In this document: one piece after another, positions 43,590 through 57,745 of the stretch
Position numbering within the stretch: the stretch's first letter is position 1
Layout: each line of letters starts with the position of its first letter
Assembly: GCA_930367205.1 (NCBI GenBank)
Contig: OV884009.1
Location: 79,009,189 to 79,073,188, forward strand
Source of the DNA: Acanthosoma haemorrhoidale
Taxonomy: Eukaryota; Arthropoda; Insecta; Hemiptera; Acanthosomatidae
Length of the DNA stretch: 64,000 nt
Direction: 5' to 3'
Position numbers and translations under genes: made by a program
The notes under the pieces: generated by a model
Databases searched by the model: none
The model's input: the letters and a program-made list of their open reading frames with translations, nothing else
Told to the model about the DNA's origin: nothing

Positions 43590-44340
43590 AAATACAGGTC
43601 AACTTTTTATGTATTATTTATTTATATTTTTCGTTTTAATATTTAATCATATATTTTAATCTACTAACTTGTTTTAAACTTTGACAATTTTTACTTTAAG
43701 CTTTGTATATATTTTGAGTTTTTTTATATTGTTTGTCGTGTATGTATAAATACATAATATAGAAAGAGGCATATAGTAAGACTTATTATTGGTTAGCGCA
43801 GTATGTTTCTATTAGCTTTGATTTGGTTATTATTGAAAACTATGATAATCTTTTTAATCACTTTATATTTTTATATGTTAATAGTTTCTGGTGATTTTTG
43901 TTGTTTTTAAAGGACTTGAGAATGGCAGCACGAGATGTTGAATGCAACAGTGAGTATAGTAATATACTGATTTGTGGGCCAAGATTGTTGTTAATAAATA
44001 TAAACTTAACTAACAGTTCCAAAAATAATAGTGAGAAACATTGACAGGTTTTGGTAAGAGTTTAATAAAAAAAATGGGAAATGATATTTTTTCCACGACC
44101 GCTTTTAATATGGAAAAAGTCATAACTTTAATTATTGAAATTAGCGAAACGATCTAGCTTTTCTTTGCTTCCAGTTATTTTATTTTTATAAACAATAATC
44201 GGTGTAATACGATATGTAAACCTTTAAAATTTCTTATCAATTGAATAATTTTTTTCAAACGCTATCGTAGATCGTACTGATGGACAGACGATACCTGAAT
44301 GAAAGCATACCCGTTCGGGCTCGGCGATAAGAGTGGCCTA
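43590..44340 (+). repeat. Repeat family A, uninterrupted copy
   Basis: It aligns with 18330-18447 joined to 30359-31100, giving the arrangement before the LTR composite inserted: ATAGTAAGACTTATTATTGG here against TATAGT and GGCTTATTATTG on its two sides. It carries GAGAATGGCAGCA followed by GTGAGTATAG, and ends near a GGACAGACGATACC motif. Confidence 0.7.
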
Positions 44341-45534
44341 GTCGTTTAATGAATTCTTATCAGCTCAGGTCCTCAGCAGGTCAGAAATCCGTAGTTCCAT
44401 TTAGGTATACACGTGTTCTGAAGACTATCTCCTAAGAGATGACGCCACTCAGGTATTAATTAAGAAACTGCAAGTTGTGATAAGTGCCTCAGCATTATCG
44501 GACGTTTCCACAAATGGACCTTGCTAAGGAGCTGATGCGGATGAAATAGCAATAAGTATAAATCAACTCGGATTTAATTTCCTAAGCCATGCGCATATTA
44601 GGAATATATATTGTCAATTACGACATGGGCACGTTTGGTTCCACGCTCCTTTTTCATCAGGTCCGTGTCTCCTCGACCGAGAAAAAGAACCTCGGTTACC
44701 ACATTACAAGAGCGTTGTAATTGTTTCACATTAATCATATCCCGGCTCTGAAGATATTTAAATACAAAGATCTATTTTTTTCTTATGGTTAAGGTTATAT
44801 TGAAAACTAACTCAAAAAGAATTAAGAAGAAGCTATACAAACATAGACATTATGTGTGTACAACGAGCCAAGGCGGTTTCATTGGTACTTTTATGCTAAT
44901 ATTTAAAGTTTTCACTGAGTGAAAATAAAATGTTTCAACAAACATTTTAAGTCTCGTCACTTTTTCTAGTTAGAAAAAAAAAAAGATTAAAAATAAAGAG
45001 AAGGTAGCAATTCGGTATTTAATAGCTGAAGAATGGAAAAATAAATTTAAAGTCCTGAGGATGCCTGAATAAGAGAAACACCAACTGGTGATATAACAAA
45101 TAAAAGATTTTTGGATTCACTGATAAGCTTTTTGAAAATTTTAACAAAATGTAAATATTAAAAATTAGGCGTCTCATTTTCCAAATATTTGCTGTTTAGA
45201 ATATTAATATTTAAGTTATTTACAATTTGAAAAGGGTATATTCAGTGACCAAGAAATTTAAATAAAAAAAATGCGGGATCCCGTAAGGAACTTTCGTATC
45301 GTTTACTAACTTTTTGTTCCCATTACTTTTAGTGGGTTTATTTAAAAAAAAAAAAAAAACTTAGTTCATACCTTGAAAAATTAAAATCAAGTGTGATGTA
45401 TCAGGATTTTCTCAACACCTTTACATATCATTAAGTAGGACGTCAAGACTTATAATTGGTTACTTTATTCAGTGTGATGAGTAAATAAGATTTTTAAATA
45501 TAGGAGTTTACTATCGACCAAAACTTCTTTATTG
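44341..45534. other. AT-rich intergenic DNA, nothing recognised
   Basis: No gene or clear repeat boundary was found. Poly-A runs lie at 44970 and 45340. Confidence 0.5.
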
Positions 45535-45640
45535 TGCTAAAATTACAAAATGCCTCATGGGCAATAAGCAATTGCGACATTACCTTCACTCTCTGCCGCA
45601 AGTCTTGTCCACTAATTTTTTCCATTTATCTGCCTGTATC
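45535..45640 (-). mobile_element. Jockey-type LINE 3' tail, minus strand
   Basis: The complement of ATTGTGCTAAAATTAC and GGGCAATAAGCAATTGCGA corresponds to the 3' tail of the LINE at 32610. It adjoins, in opposite orientation, the reverse-transcriptase fragment at 45645. Confidence 0.6.
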
Positions 45641-45644
45641 CGAG

Positions 45645-45905
45645 TTAGTACGGTACTTAGGCTTCCATTTTGACAAACGGCTGACCTAGAACCCACATAC
45701 GAGGCTAAAAAGACGCTTTAGGCAACTGTACAGACTACTTCAAAGGACATCCCATCTCAATAGAAAATAAACTACTAATCTACAAAGTTATACTTAAGCC
45801 AATCTGGACATACGGAATAGAGCTATGGGGGACAGCAAAAAAGTCATCAAGCGCATCAAATCCTTTGAATCAAAAGTATAACAATAGTAAATGCCCCTTA
45901 TTCGA
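45645..45905 (+). pseudogene. Jockey-type reverse transcriptase fragment, plus strand
   Basis: Plus-strand translation gives Y-L-G-F-H-F-D-K-R-L-T, then after a stop L-Y-R-L-L-Q-R-T-S-H-L-N, and in another frame L-L-I-Y-K-V-I-L-K-P-I-W-T-Y-G-I-E-L-W-G-T-A. These are consecutive parts of a Jockey reverse-transcriptase C-terminal half. Stops and shifts show decay. It is inverted relative to the adjacent tail, the arrangement left by twin priming. Confidence 0.75.
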
Positions 45906-47384
45906 TTGAACGTCACAAGGCGATCGTTTGTTAGTTTCTTGTTGCTTGGAAGCGATGGAATGATCCGTAATATTTCATTATGGAGATGGCTGTATTTTCC
46001 ATGTCTTCCAAAATATCAAATGTAGAATTTGTGTAAAATATCACGCCTCTAGCTTGAAGAGGGGACTCACGTAGACAAGAACAGGCACATTTGTGAAAAC
46101 ATAAGTGTTTCTGGTATTGATAAAAATCAACGATGAGTGAGGCATCAACTAGTAACATTTATTAGGTACATAGTCGTTGTAATTGTACGAAATAAACTTT
46201 CGATTCTCATATTGAGATGGTTGCTGATTCGTATGACTCGGTATAAAAGAATGAGGTTCCATCATCGTGTTCAAATGACAAGCTGCCAGTTTAATGGTTC
46301 TGGAACAAGGGGATACATCCTACGGGATGAAGGGTCGTAAAGTAGGAAAGTAATAGACCATTGTCCTTATCTTTAATAGCACTGGTCATCCAGCAATGCA
46401 GCTGAAATATGTAGAAAGTTCTCTCAGTGTTGTATTGCCTGCTTTTTGGCACAGATTTTCCAGCCACTGGAAATTTTTGCCTGAATATTCGTCATTTAGT
46501 GTGCACTACCTTTTTATAATTTAAAACTTTTTTTTTGGTTTTTGGAAAATGGAACTTCTACTGCTCATGTAGAGGACGTTCTACAGATCAATTATAAATG
46601 GATCTTTTAGTAATCGTTAATGTTTTCATAAATTCTTCTTTTTTTTTCTTTAGTGTCATTTGTATTTATATTTTTGTTTCAAGAAACTCTCCACCCTCGA
46701 GCCTTATACAACCATGATTGTTCCATTCGAATTCATTTTGCTGCACGTCCATGTCTAAACCATTAACTCTAAACAACAAGTTAGGTGGTTTCATGGAACC
46801 TGTGCTATGATCTCGTCCTTGGACTATCTCAGTCTCGCATCGGTGAGCTCCCTAAATAAGTTTGAATATAAGACAAAACGTCGTTAATGACCTGAGGGTT
46901 TTACGCCCAAAAAACAAATTAACAAACATTTCCATAATTCCAATAGGAAACAACAATTTGTTTGCAAGGAAACAACTTGCCTTAGTCTTAGTAAGTAGTT
47001 TTTCACGGATTTGTTGACGACAAAGCAAACAGCAGATACAGAATGACACACCAAGTGGAAAATACTCTTTTATTTTCTAACTACTATCTATTAAGTGAAC
47101 AGAATGGTCTTCTGGGTTCTGGTAAGAGCTCATAACCTGTTGGGCAACCACGACATCTAATTTTTGGAAGTGTATTTATTATTTAAAAAAAACAAAAAAA
47201 AAAAACACAAACGAATTCGACTAAAACAGTTAATAAATACATCTATATTGACTGGCAAGTAACAACAAATTGACTGATCGACTCCCCAACAGTGCCCTAA
47301 GTAAGGGATTGATAAACTTTTCGACTTATACTTTTCGACTTCGAAGATACTTTCCATTGCATCATTCGTTAAATAATGTTTGTA
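45906..47384. other. AT-rich intergenic DNA, nothing recognised
   Basis: ORFs of 65-75 codons on both strands show no motifs. No repeat match in the window was noticed. Confidence 0.5.
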
Positions 47385-47725
47385 GAGGAGAATATTTTAA
47401 AAGAAATGAAAGAAAAGCTTTATTATGAACTACGAGCAAAACACTGGTATATATAAATATTAAGAGTTATGTTACTACATACTGGGTTGGATTTAGGGAA
47501 CGAGTTTCTGGGGAACGAGTTTCTGGGGAACGAGTTTCTGGGAAACAAGTGGGGACTGGGACTAAAGCTAAGACATATGTGTATAAGAGAAGGGTAGTTC
47601 CGAGGAATTGGGGGAGATGTGGTCGCTTACTTAAAAAATAACAAGAAACACCAGTGACTTCCATGAAGTCACGAGGCAGGTATACACTAGAAGGGGCCGG
47701 CTTCTACTTTTAGCATTATATATAA
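47385..47725 (-). repeat. Repeat family B, long copy
   Basis: This is the inverted relative of 42019-42170, with an extra internal segment of about 190 bp that includes a 15-bp tandem repeat. On the minus strand it reads from CTAAAAGTAGAAGCCGGCCC to CATAATAAAGCTTTTC. Confidence 0.7.
47497..47541. repeat. Minisatellite, 15 bp x 3
   Basis: GGAACGAGTTTCTGG is repeated three times without a mismatch, followed by a partial unit GAAACAAG. It would read as P-E-T-R-S repeats on the minus strand, but the frame is not otherwise protein-like. Confidence 0.95.
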
Positions 47726-50700
47726 TATTATGATTACAATATTCTTAGCATTACATAACTACTGTTCGTCCAACTGTTAAAAATATAAGTCTTGACACTG
47801 TCTTAACAACTGTTAAGACGACAGGTTATAAACATTTTTAAAAAAATGCTTAATTAAAGTGACTTGAGATTCTAAATGCAAATTCTTGTTTTATTTTTAT
47901 GTACTATGCTTGCAAATGTATATTATTTTGATCGCAGAATTTAATTTTTAACTTTATTCAGATCATCAAAATTGTCGTTTAAAACCTCCATGGATAATTT
48001 AAATGTTTTGTTTTTTTAATAATTAGATATTATTACTGTTTATTATTTTGGCATATTTATTGTGTTTATGTAAGGGGAATATGTAAATATTTCACTTTCT
48101 AAATGTTTTTTGTAAAAAAATAATCTGGGCTCGCGGGACAGTCTGATATATTTTTTTTATTGTTTAGTTAAGAGTTTGGTGGCACACGAAAGCTTAAATA
48201 ATTACAAAAAAAAAAACAACTGATTTATGTATTGAAAGGTACCATTACAGTTACAAAAATTATAGTATATTTACACCATGTAGTGAATTCAAAAATTATA
48301 TTTATATTTCTAAAGAGGCATAAACGGCAACGAGTCATCGTTTTTCGTCTAGCCTTCTTTTGGCACGTTGCCAGAGATGATGTCTCGGTGGGATTATCCG
48401 CGGACTCATCTGTTTTCGAAGAGCCAACAAAACTGAAATAATCATCCTTTGAAATGCCTGGTCAACAACAGCGGGACTAGTAGCTAGCTCATGGTTCCGT
48501 GAAATCGATCATTTAGTTTTTCAGAATTTTCATCTTCAACCTCACATGAGAAGATCCAATAGCCGACAGTCATAATTCAATGTTTGAAGTTAGTAAATAA
48601 TATCAGCGTACTCGCTAGTTATTTAAGAATATCCGAATAATGAACAAAATATTTTTCGTCTGCTAAAACCTCATAATAAATACATAATTAAGATCGTTCA
48701 TAAGTTGGACCAGAAATCGAGGCTTCATTATAGCAGTATGATTTTCAGAAACATTCCTCACGACAGGAAGTAAATAATTAACAATACAGGGATTGTTCAC
48801 ATACATAAGCTGCCGTATATACATATTTAATTTTTCTGGTTCCACTGAGCATTCTTTTCGAGGGGCAAGTCGGCGGAGTTTGCATCCTGAATGTGTGTCA
48901 ACTTTAATAAAGAAATAGCACTTATTACGTACTGGGTCTCGTTTACGGGTTTTAACTACCGAAATAACGGTAACGGCTATTACCCAGAGCTCCAACCCAC
49001 CAACTAAAGTTTTAAGCTCTCAGGCCAACCCTGCAGATGTGCAGAGTAAATTAAGCCCATACATTTTTTTTTGGTTTCTGGGTACTTGGGTTGAACTGTT
49101 ACTACTCAAACTGCTACAAATGCTCTACCTGCTTTAATAAACGTGTTACCAACTTAAAACTAATCTGCTCCTGAAGATTACAGACATGGGCTATTGGAGG
49201 CGCTTGCCAATTAAATAAAACCTTATAAAGAGAAAGGATTATTTACAACCTAAATCATACTACCTCTTCAAATCCAACACCTGATTGTAAAGTGACAGAT
49301 AACTACTTTATACCCCCAAGCCTTTCAACACTGTTTACATTAGGCTGCCATATCACGTGATACAACCACTCTATAAACCTCCAAATTCACATTGAGGTCT
49401 TACCCTATAACCAAATTACATAGCCTTGTATTGTATAAGTACATAAGAGTTAGTTAATTGTTTACCATCATGCAATGCTACAGTAAATATAAGCAGCACT
49501 AAGTGCAACTTGATTCGAACCGTTGTAAACCCTAACGAATATATCAAAATAAAGGGGTTGTGAAAAAAATTACCTTCACGTTGCTAAAGCATGGGCGTTG
49601 TGTCCATGTTTGGTAGAATATATGTACAGATTAATGATATTTTCATGAAAGTATACATTGATAAATATGCAGTTGAGTTTAATTTAAAAATGTAAGGATA
49701 CTACCGAAAAAATGGACATTATATGCTTATATTTAATTGGTAGCCCTTTATGGAGGTTCTTAGAGATGTTCATGTTATTAATTAACGCTGGAGGCTGTTA
49801 TTGGAAAATTATTGGAAATGGTGTGTTTTTAAATTATTATGTGTTTTATAAATCACTTTAGGGTGTTATAAGAAGAATATTTCTTTGTATTTTTACGTAT
49901 AATAAATGAAACAATACAAAATAATAAAAATGAATAAATGCTTATTATTTTTAAAAAGTTGGTTATTGTTTTTTGGGCCTAAAGTTAACACTAGACGGGA
50001 AAGCAAGTGGAGGGTAGAGATCAACCCGGGGATAAAACAGACACTATGTTCTGTGGGGATCGATGCCCTGATCAAACCGCAATAAAAGTGACGGATTCTG
50101 TCTCGTAGCGTTTTTGAATGGTTCGACACCAGTTGAGATGGTTACTGGAGAATCGGATCCGATGAAACCCCAGGTCGCCGCAGGTCGAACACACCCTAGG
50201 GAAAGTGTATTAAATAACCAAGCGTAAATGACACGCCACAACCCGACCGCCCCGGGCTGACCCAGTGGAACACTCTCTAAATCATGATGAGAAGTCAATT
50301 ATGATTCCTTCGAACACTTTCTTCTGTAATGATTGCGAAACTGCCGTCTTGGAAAAGTTACCCGCCGAACTTGGTCGCCGGTGACCGACAACAAGTTTAT
50401 ACCCGGTAATAAACCATTACGATATAAACGACAGTAATGGTGTATGTAATATGATTGAGCTTTTAAGGCTTTCAAGGCGTAACGTTAAACCATTACATCT
50501 AAGAATTAGTGGACTCTGGAATCGTTTTTAAAAAAATTATCGATAGAAAATAATAATATTTTAATAAATATTTTTGTGTATAGTGGCTATGATATTATTT
50601 TTCAGATTATTAATACATAAAATAAGACATAAACAGATGACATATACAGAAATATATATGTGTTACGTTTAATTAGTAATGATTTTTTTTATTATTAATA

Positions 50701-53394
50701 AGGCCATCTACAACAAAAGCGATATTTGGCAATGATTCAAGCAGTTCTTACACATTAGGTTTGTCAGATTGCCAGTAACTCCCTCGAACTGAGAAGAAGT
50801 AATAACTAATAATTAATAACAGTCTGTAAGTTAGTATGGAACAGTTGTTGTTTTTATAGAGAGACTTTCTTTATTTCATTTTATGTAATTTTATGGGTAA
50901 GGCTGGGGAGACCCCAGCATTTGGCCTCGTTACATATAGTCAATATATAGCCAGAGCGATTTTGAGCTACAAGAATTAATAATAAAAGTAAAATACCCAC
51001 TTATTTAAATGGGAGAAAACCGATGTTATATTATTAATCAAGTAAGTAAAATGTCTTCGCTATGTTTGTTCCTAAATGATAAGGTTCGTGGTCTATTTGA
51101 TTTCTCAGAATTTGTAGTCTTATATTGAGTACCAGTATTTTGTATTTGTCTGTAAGTCTATCAATTGAGAGTTGTTTGAACTGAATCATTCTTTCCCTCA
51201 ATCTCGGTTTGCACTGGTGCCTAAACAAATATAACTCTTACTCATATATCGGCTATGACAGACATTTAAAATTCAAGCAAATACCTAAAACCGAAAAGTA
51301 TCATAATCGGGTCATATTGCTGAAAAGTGTCATATATAATAATTCAGTATTGGCAGGCACCAGAATCTCAAGACGTCTAATAAAATTTAAACTCGTACTC
51401 TCCCCTCCGCAATGGTGATAAACGTTATGTGTATCAACAGGCAGCAATAATCGGACAAAATAATTCTAATAAATAATAATTTTAAGAAATAATCAAAAAA
51501 AATGTTATTAGCGTGGGAATAACTTTTACAATAACGAGATTGCAGGAAAAGTTCAGAACGAGTTCGAATTAAAATAAAGAAAGTAAAGCCATTGAGATAA
51601 AGGATGTCTGTTTGCAAATTATCGCGTGGAATTGGCTTAAAGACGTAATGGGAACTGGTGGAAAGCGGAAAATGTTCAGATTACGAATGGCTACTTTAAA
51701 CATTTTCTGTTTAGTAAGAATTATTAGCAACGGAGCTTTCCATTCCATTTCTCACCTTACTTTTACCCGCTTTAAATTAATGGATACGATAGGGTAATTT
51801 AGGGGATTACTTCTGTAGAATAAATACAAAAAATATAGAGGAAAATATTCAAAGTACGGACGGCAAAGGCTCAACTTTCGAGGTTCTGAAATAGCCACTC
51901 CAAAAGTACTTTATATTGACATCTCCAAATACAATGCTTTGGAACAGGCAAGAGTCTTGTACTTCTTGCTTGGCACAGTAGAGCATTTCTGACTTGGCTG
52001 CGTTGGTAGACATCGTGGAAAATCACCGGACAATATCCTCTATGACTATTGAGTGAGTAATTCAACGGGGACTGCCTGATTTTAACGAATATAGGAGCGC
52101 AGACTCCCCGAAATACCAGCGGAGGTTGTACTGGATGTCGGATTGTTGAGGGTTTCCGTAGACCTCGTGTATAACTTGTGTATGCATGAAAGATCCCACA
52201 CATCCCTTTTGGCAACCGAGCCTTGTTAGGGGATGAATTGAGAAAAAAGATTACAATACAAAAGTACGAACAAAAAAATTAAACGGGGAAAAAAGCCCGT
52301 TCCGTTTCTCCAACTTCTAAAATTTCTCAAAACGCGGCCCAGGAAAGCTTCTAATCTGCTTTTTCTATCCATAGTTTAAAAAATATTAGAGAAGATAATG
52401 AAAAAAAATCAAAGATTATCAAAAAACGAAGTTTTGGGAGCCAAAAAGATAAATGGCGTGCCTAATAGGTTCCAGCAGATTTTAATTGGTTAATAGGATC
52501 AATAATTTCATTAGGTATCATAATTTTATTTTTACTGTAAGCACTTTTTTTATTCCGTTTTTTTTTTTATCAAAACTACTAAGTAGAGTTTTCAAAATCA
52601 ATCAATACGTTCATAAGAACTGGGATCAAGTAGTTAAGGGGTATTTTTTTTCATAAGAATATAAAAAAAAAATATTAACGAAGTCATCAAATAGCGCAGG
52701 CATATATTATTCAATCAGTACTGCATGATTACAGAACTTTGTAAGGTTTGTTTTGTAAGCAGAGGTCTGGAGAGTGAAACAAGCATCATTAATATGAGGG
52801 GCCTAACTCCTGTTGTGCCTGTCACGCAGCATCAATTTGAATGGACCATTTTCAAAGAACCTTAACAGACCTCTCCCACAGGTTACAGACCTCCTGTCTC
52901 CACTTAACGACCTAAGGAATATCCCTGACAATAATTTCAGGTTAGCCTTACGACAAAAAAGGTATTCATCTTAAGATTTGGAAGTACAGGTAGAACGATG
53001 ATTGCCATGGGGGAGAGGAGTTTCGGACAATGTCTTTCGTTTGTGTGGCAACATGTTCTTGATACGGGTTTAGGGGAAGCGTTTTAAAATATGGTGATTA
53101 GTTTTGAGTTTTCTCTCTCTTGTCTTAGGGCATATTAAAAACGGATGTGAAATCTTCCTGAAAGTTTTGGTGGTCAATGTTCATGCATTTTATGTTTGAG
53201 CAAATTTCAATAGAATTGTTTTGGTCACTATTCACATTTTTTTAAAATTTTTTGAACGGTTTAGTTCAGACACCAATGATGTTTTAAATATAAAAAACGA
53301 ACTTACATACTTATTGAATCAAAATCGTTTAGGCTAGTTTAGCAACATTGAATGTTTTGTTTTCTTCGAGTTTTTCCGGTTTCAATCAATTTGA
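47726..53394. other. Long AT-rich intergenic stretch
   Basis: There is no supported gene. Unassigned ORFs: 48663-48995 (minus, 110 codons), 50044-50298 (minus, 84 codons, in a GC-richer patch) and 51871-52215 (minus, 114 codons). None shows a domain, and codon content resembles chance. Patches at 50080-50420 and 51870-52220 have raised GC and may be old repeats. Confidence 0.45.
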
Positions 53395-53640
53395 TTAAGA
53401 TAAAATTACAATCTGCCTTTTATTAGGCAATGAGTAATTGAGATAAATGTTATTCATACCATATTTACAATTCATCATTCACTCGCTCATTCATACAATA
53501 TTTACAAACAGCCCAGAGGCCCCCCAAGTCCACAAGGTTGTCACCTCCCTCGCATGCGAAGGAGGAAGCGGAGTCTTGGGGAGTCCCCCACGCTCCTACG
53601 TCAGCCGCGTCACTGGATAAGTTCTTCAAGTTTTAGGTTA
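53395..53640 (-). mobile_element. Jockey-type LINE 3' region
   Basis: This matches 32620-32830 in the same orientation: ATACCATATTTACAATTC, CATTCACTCGCTCATTC and CACAAGGTTGTCACCTCCCT all recur. Only the 3' untranslated part is left, which is severe 5' truncation. Confidence 0.75.
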
Positions 53641-56600
53641 TTTTCATTGATTTTTGTGTTATTCTTGAAAGACCATGGTTTTGATTTCTATAAATTTAGG
53701 AAAAGGATTCAGTTCATAGTTGATATAAAAAAAAATTGAGTCAGTATAAATTTAAGAAAAAAAGTGTAATAAAGTACGATACGATAATATAACATGATAT
53801 GTTTCCTATAATTTGGTGGGTTCCATCTTACCCAGAAAAGCGCCGAAATAAACAAAGTGAAAGAACTGCATCAACTATCTTCCTATTCCGAGCTTGCCTA
53901 GCAATTTTGGACTGGTTCTCTTATGATTTTGCTAAGAGCTGCAAAACGTCCACTGAACGTATATAAAGACGATTCCGGTCTATTTCATGAATCATTGTGA
54001 AGAAACCCATTAATTAGAAATGCCATGTCGTGGAAGAACAAGCGTTGTTTGAGGCGACAATTAAGTTTTTTTTTTGCAGCAAGGAAACAAGACAATGAGG
54101 TCATTGTTACCGAGTCGGAACAAAACGTTAATACAACTTGGCCATTGCCATTCTGATTAGGGTAAAACAAAATGATTTTTTTCTTATATTAGATAATGTA
54201 AATAGAAGTTCTTCGCAGACTACAACACTTTTTGAATGAATTCAGTATCCAGTAGCCTACATTCTGTCCTCTCGATTCAGAAGCTGTGGAGTCACCCAAC
54301 TATGAGGAAAGATTCTTCCATTTGTAGGTTTCTCAGAGAGCCATAAATCATAAAATAAATAGTAGCCATAAGTCATAGAATAAATAGTCAAACAGTTATA
54401 GTAATGTTATTTGTTCTTATACAGGTAAAAATAATGTCTTTAAGCGCTGTAAATATGTATGGTCCTAATCATAACAGGCAATCATTCGTCTCCCAGCCTG
54501 CTTGTGTTATGGGATAGAGGTCGAAGGATTTAATCCCACTGAAATTTTTAAGGAGTATTCTACAACACTCCAAAATATTCTGTTGAGGCATTGGTTAAAA
54601 TAAAATAACGGGAGTAACGAAAACAAAATTAAACTTTAAAACAGTCGGGCAATTATGAGATTTCCCAGGTAACTATGTTATTTATGTATACAGTTTTTAA
54701 GCGGCGTATTCAATACGTTACCAGCCGGTTATGATAAGTTTTATAATGCCGGTATTTTAGCTATTTTCATTTCTTTTTCTTTATTAATGATTTTCAGTTA
54801 CCAGGAATATTAATACTATTTAAATACTTATGAAATACCAAAAGCTTTTCCACAATCACTTCCTTTTCTTTCCACGGGCTGAATTTCGTTTATCTATATA
54901 TGCAATAATATTCGAAAGTGCAATCCATTTATTAATAGGTATTACAATATTTTAGTTAGTAAGGCAGTAGGATAATAAGAATTTCATACATCACGGGTTT
55001 ATTGGTGAAACCCACTAAGTCAAAATTATCGATTTTCGCCTTTTCTTGACAACAAAATGGATATTATTTGACACAGTCATACCTTAGTTTATTTTATTTT
55101 TTTAGGTTTAATTTAATGTTAGTTACAATGTAGTAACAAGAAAAAATCTTCGATCTGCGTTTTCTCAAAACCAAGTTGTTCGACTTGTGGTGTGTTTCGC
55201 AAGTAGCCGATTTATAAAAAAAAAATTCCAGGGCACTAATACTTGGATCTGCGTGTTTATGTGTATATATAATGGCGATATCACATATTATTAATAATCG
55301 CTAACGAGTCCAGTCAAAATAGCGATGTCAGAAGAAACAAAGAGACATAATATATGGGAACACATGTCACTGGAAGTCTCTTCACCGCCTCACTTTCCAC
55401 CTGGCTGTGGTTCGATCAGGTGTAGTCTACCTTTTTTTTTGTTCTCTTCTTTCATCTTTTCACTTTTCGAATTTTTTTTTTAGTTCGTAAACTACAGCTA
55501 TCTTTGCCATCATTAAGGCCTAGTAATCCTATTTTGGAGTAATTTTGTACAAACACAATCAATATAATTCATTAATTGATACACGATCCGTTAAATGAGC
55601 TAGTTTTAGTCAATAATTTTCACTAAATTCCTTTATATTTTTCAATTGTTTTATTTTACTATATGGATGGAATCGGGCTATATTCTCAATTACAGCAATT
55701 CATAGAATACTAAGCATAGCAATTAATACTTAGATTTTTAATTATGTTGTTCGTTCATTAAAAATAGTTCGTATTTACAGAATCTATTACTTGTTATTGA
55801 AAATTAAAAGAGGACAGAATTATTTCATAGGCGCTTAAGTATAAATATATCCAGAAGTATCTTTGTTTATGTATAATGCATACACATACATTATATGTGC
55901 ATAGTCATCAACTCAACAGGTGGCCACTGTCCTTGCTCATTAAGAAGGAAATTCATATGATAAAAAAAAAACTTATTACCGATAGTGTGGGATGTCTTGT
56001 CACACTTCACAAATAAATAACATCTCATAACTCTGGAAAAAAACGAACAATTTCCTCAGCTTGTTTTGAATAGGTTCATTTGAATTATCTAACACTTATA
56101 TCGTTCATATATATGCAAGTACTACCATTGATTAACAAATTATACAAATTAAAAAAGGTTAAATCGTGGAAAATCACCATGTTAGCTTATTTAAATGTAT
56201 TAACAAGCAATATACTTATCAATAATGTCGTTGGAAAGAATATTTACAATAATTTTCAAACAGTTTGTAAATGAAATTCTTTTTTTATGCGCTTGTATAT
56301 GAATAACTGAATTATGTTCAAATATCACGAATTTACATATCATTCGCTGCTTCTAATATGTTGTTAGAAAAGTTCTAGTGCATAGAACTGTATTATTTAA
56401 ATAATTGATACATTTGTGGTATCAATCAAGCTCCTATTTTACCCGCTAATCCTAGTGTGGTCACACTCAAATGGCGAGTAATTCATCACCAACGAAAACA
56501 GATTGGGCACCTGACCGAGGCGCGGTTTGAAAACGTTATACCCAGCATAGTGTCTTAAAAGACTGCGAATTACAATTTTTTCTTCGGACATTCTTGTTTC

Positions 56601-57574
56601 AATATACATTGAATAAATGAAACGTGATGACGTAGTAGAATGATTATTCAATATGAACAAAGATATAAATTATGTAAAAAAGATCGACAAAGATCTGAAA
56701 TGTTATTTTAAAGTCAACAATAGTTCACAGGCACTTTTGTAGCAAACTAGTATAGGGCCCAACATTATTGCAGGCTTTAGAGTGTTAAAAAATGAACATT
56801 TATTAATAAAATGTAATAAATATTAATAGGATAATTATGTAAAGGCTTATCATCTAAAAGGAAACACAAAGAAAGAACAGAGCAGGTGTCTTTCACGAGA
56901 GCAATAATATAAGTTCCTGGAGAGAGTATATGAACGGAAACATTAATCCTGCTAAGTGGGTACCAGCCCCTTCGAAGTGCAGCTGTCAGGTGGACTTCAT
57001 TTTTACACCGCCCTTGTACTTACGATATTGGTTGGGTGATAAAACTTTTTAGAGTGATCGAAACAAAATTTAATTTATATACAGCCAGTGGATCCAGCAA
57101 TGAGTATCATTGCTATATTTGAACAAACACTCGTCTCTCTCACCATAATATTGTTTATTGTTTAGAACTTTATTGACAGCTCTAAGCTGTCATCCTCGGT
57201 TAATAAAATAAAAATAAAAATTAACATGGGTTATTCTCCTAGAAAGGGGGAATCCTTGTCCCCTCACCTTCATGGCTTTCCTGGCAATGGAATAAAGTTG
57301 TCATTAGTAGAATAACTGTTAACAAAAAATGACGCCATTATAATGATTTGAGAACATTAAATTTTTCATTCCCTCACTCGATCATAACCTGTTTTTTGCA
57401 AAAATTAAAAAAGAAAATGGTTTAGAATATTCCAAAATTCTTCAGTTTTAAAGATATGGTAAAACGTTAGCAGCGTAAAGCGTGCCCCAGAGGTTTGTCT
57501 CGTTCCCTCAATAGATAGTAATTTGCATTATAGCGGAGACTTGATGAACGAGGACAAAATACGGTCATATTTGT
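53641..57574. other. Long AT-rich intergenic stretch
   Basis: No gene is supported. A small perfect hairpin GACAGCT-CTA-AGCTGTC at 57175-57191, near AATAAA-rich DNA, looks like the 3' hairpin of a LINE. The rest is unremarkable. Confidence 0.5.
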
Positions 57575-57745
57575 CGCTGCATCCAAGGTAAGACCCTGGA
57601 TTTGGGAGGTCTCTGGCCTGTTTGTAAACACTAAATGAATGAATGAGCGAATGAAGAATTTTAAATATGGCGTGAATGAAAACACTTAACAATTACTTAT
57701 TGCACAATAAGATTGTAATTTTATCACAATAAAGATTTTGTACTT
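57575..57745 (+). mobile_element. Jockey-type LINE 3' tail, plus strand
   Basis: GGATTTGGGAGGTCTCTGG, CCTGTTTGTAAACACT, GAATGAAGAATTTTAAATAT and TTTTATCACAATAAAGATTT correspond to the complement of 32612-32775. Polarity is opposite to the copies at 32.6 and 53.4 kb. Confidence 0.7.

Noticed and set aside
47497..47541. CRISPR-like or protein repeat array
   Set aside because: Three abutting 15-bp units without spacers: a minisatellite.
48663..48995. 110-codon minus-strand ORF
   Set aside because: No domain, no promoter context and no paralog in the window.
51871..52215. 114-codon minus-strand ORF
   Set aside because: No recognisable motif. Likely a decayed repeat or chance frame.
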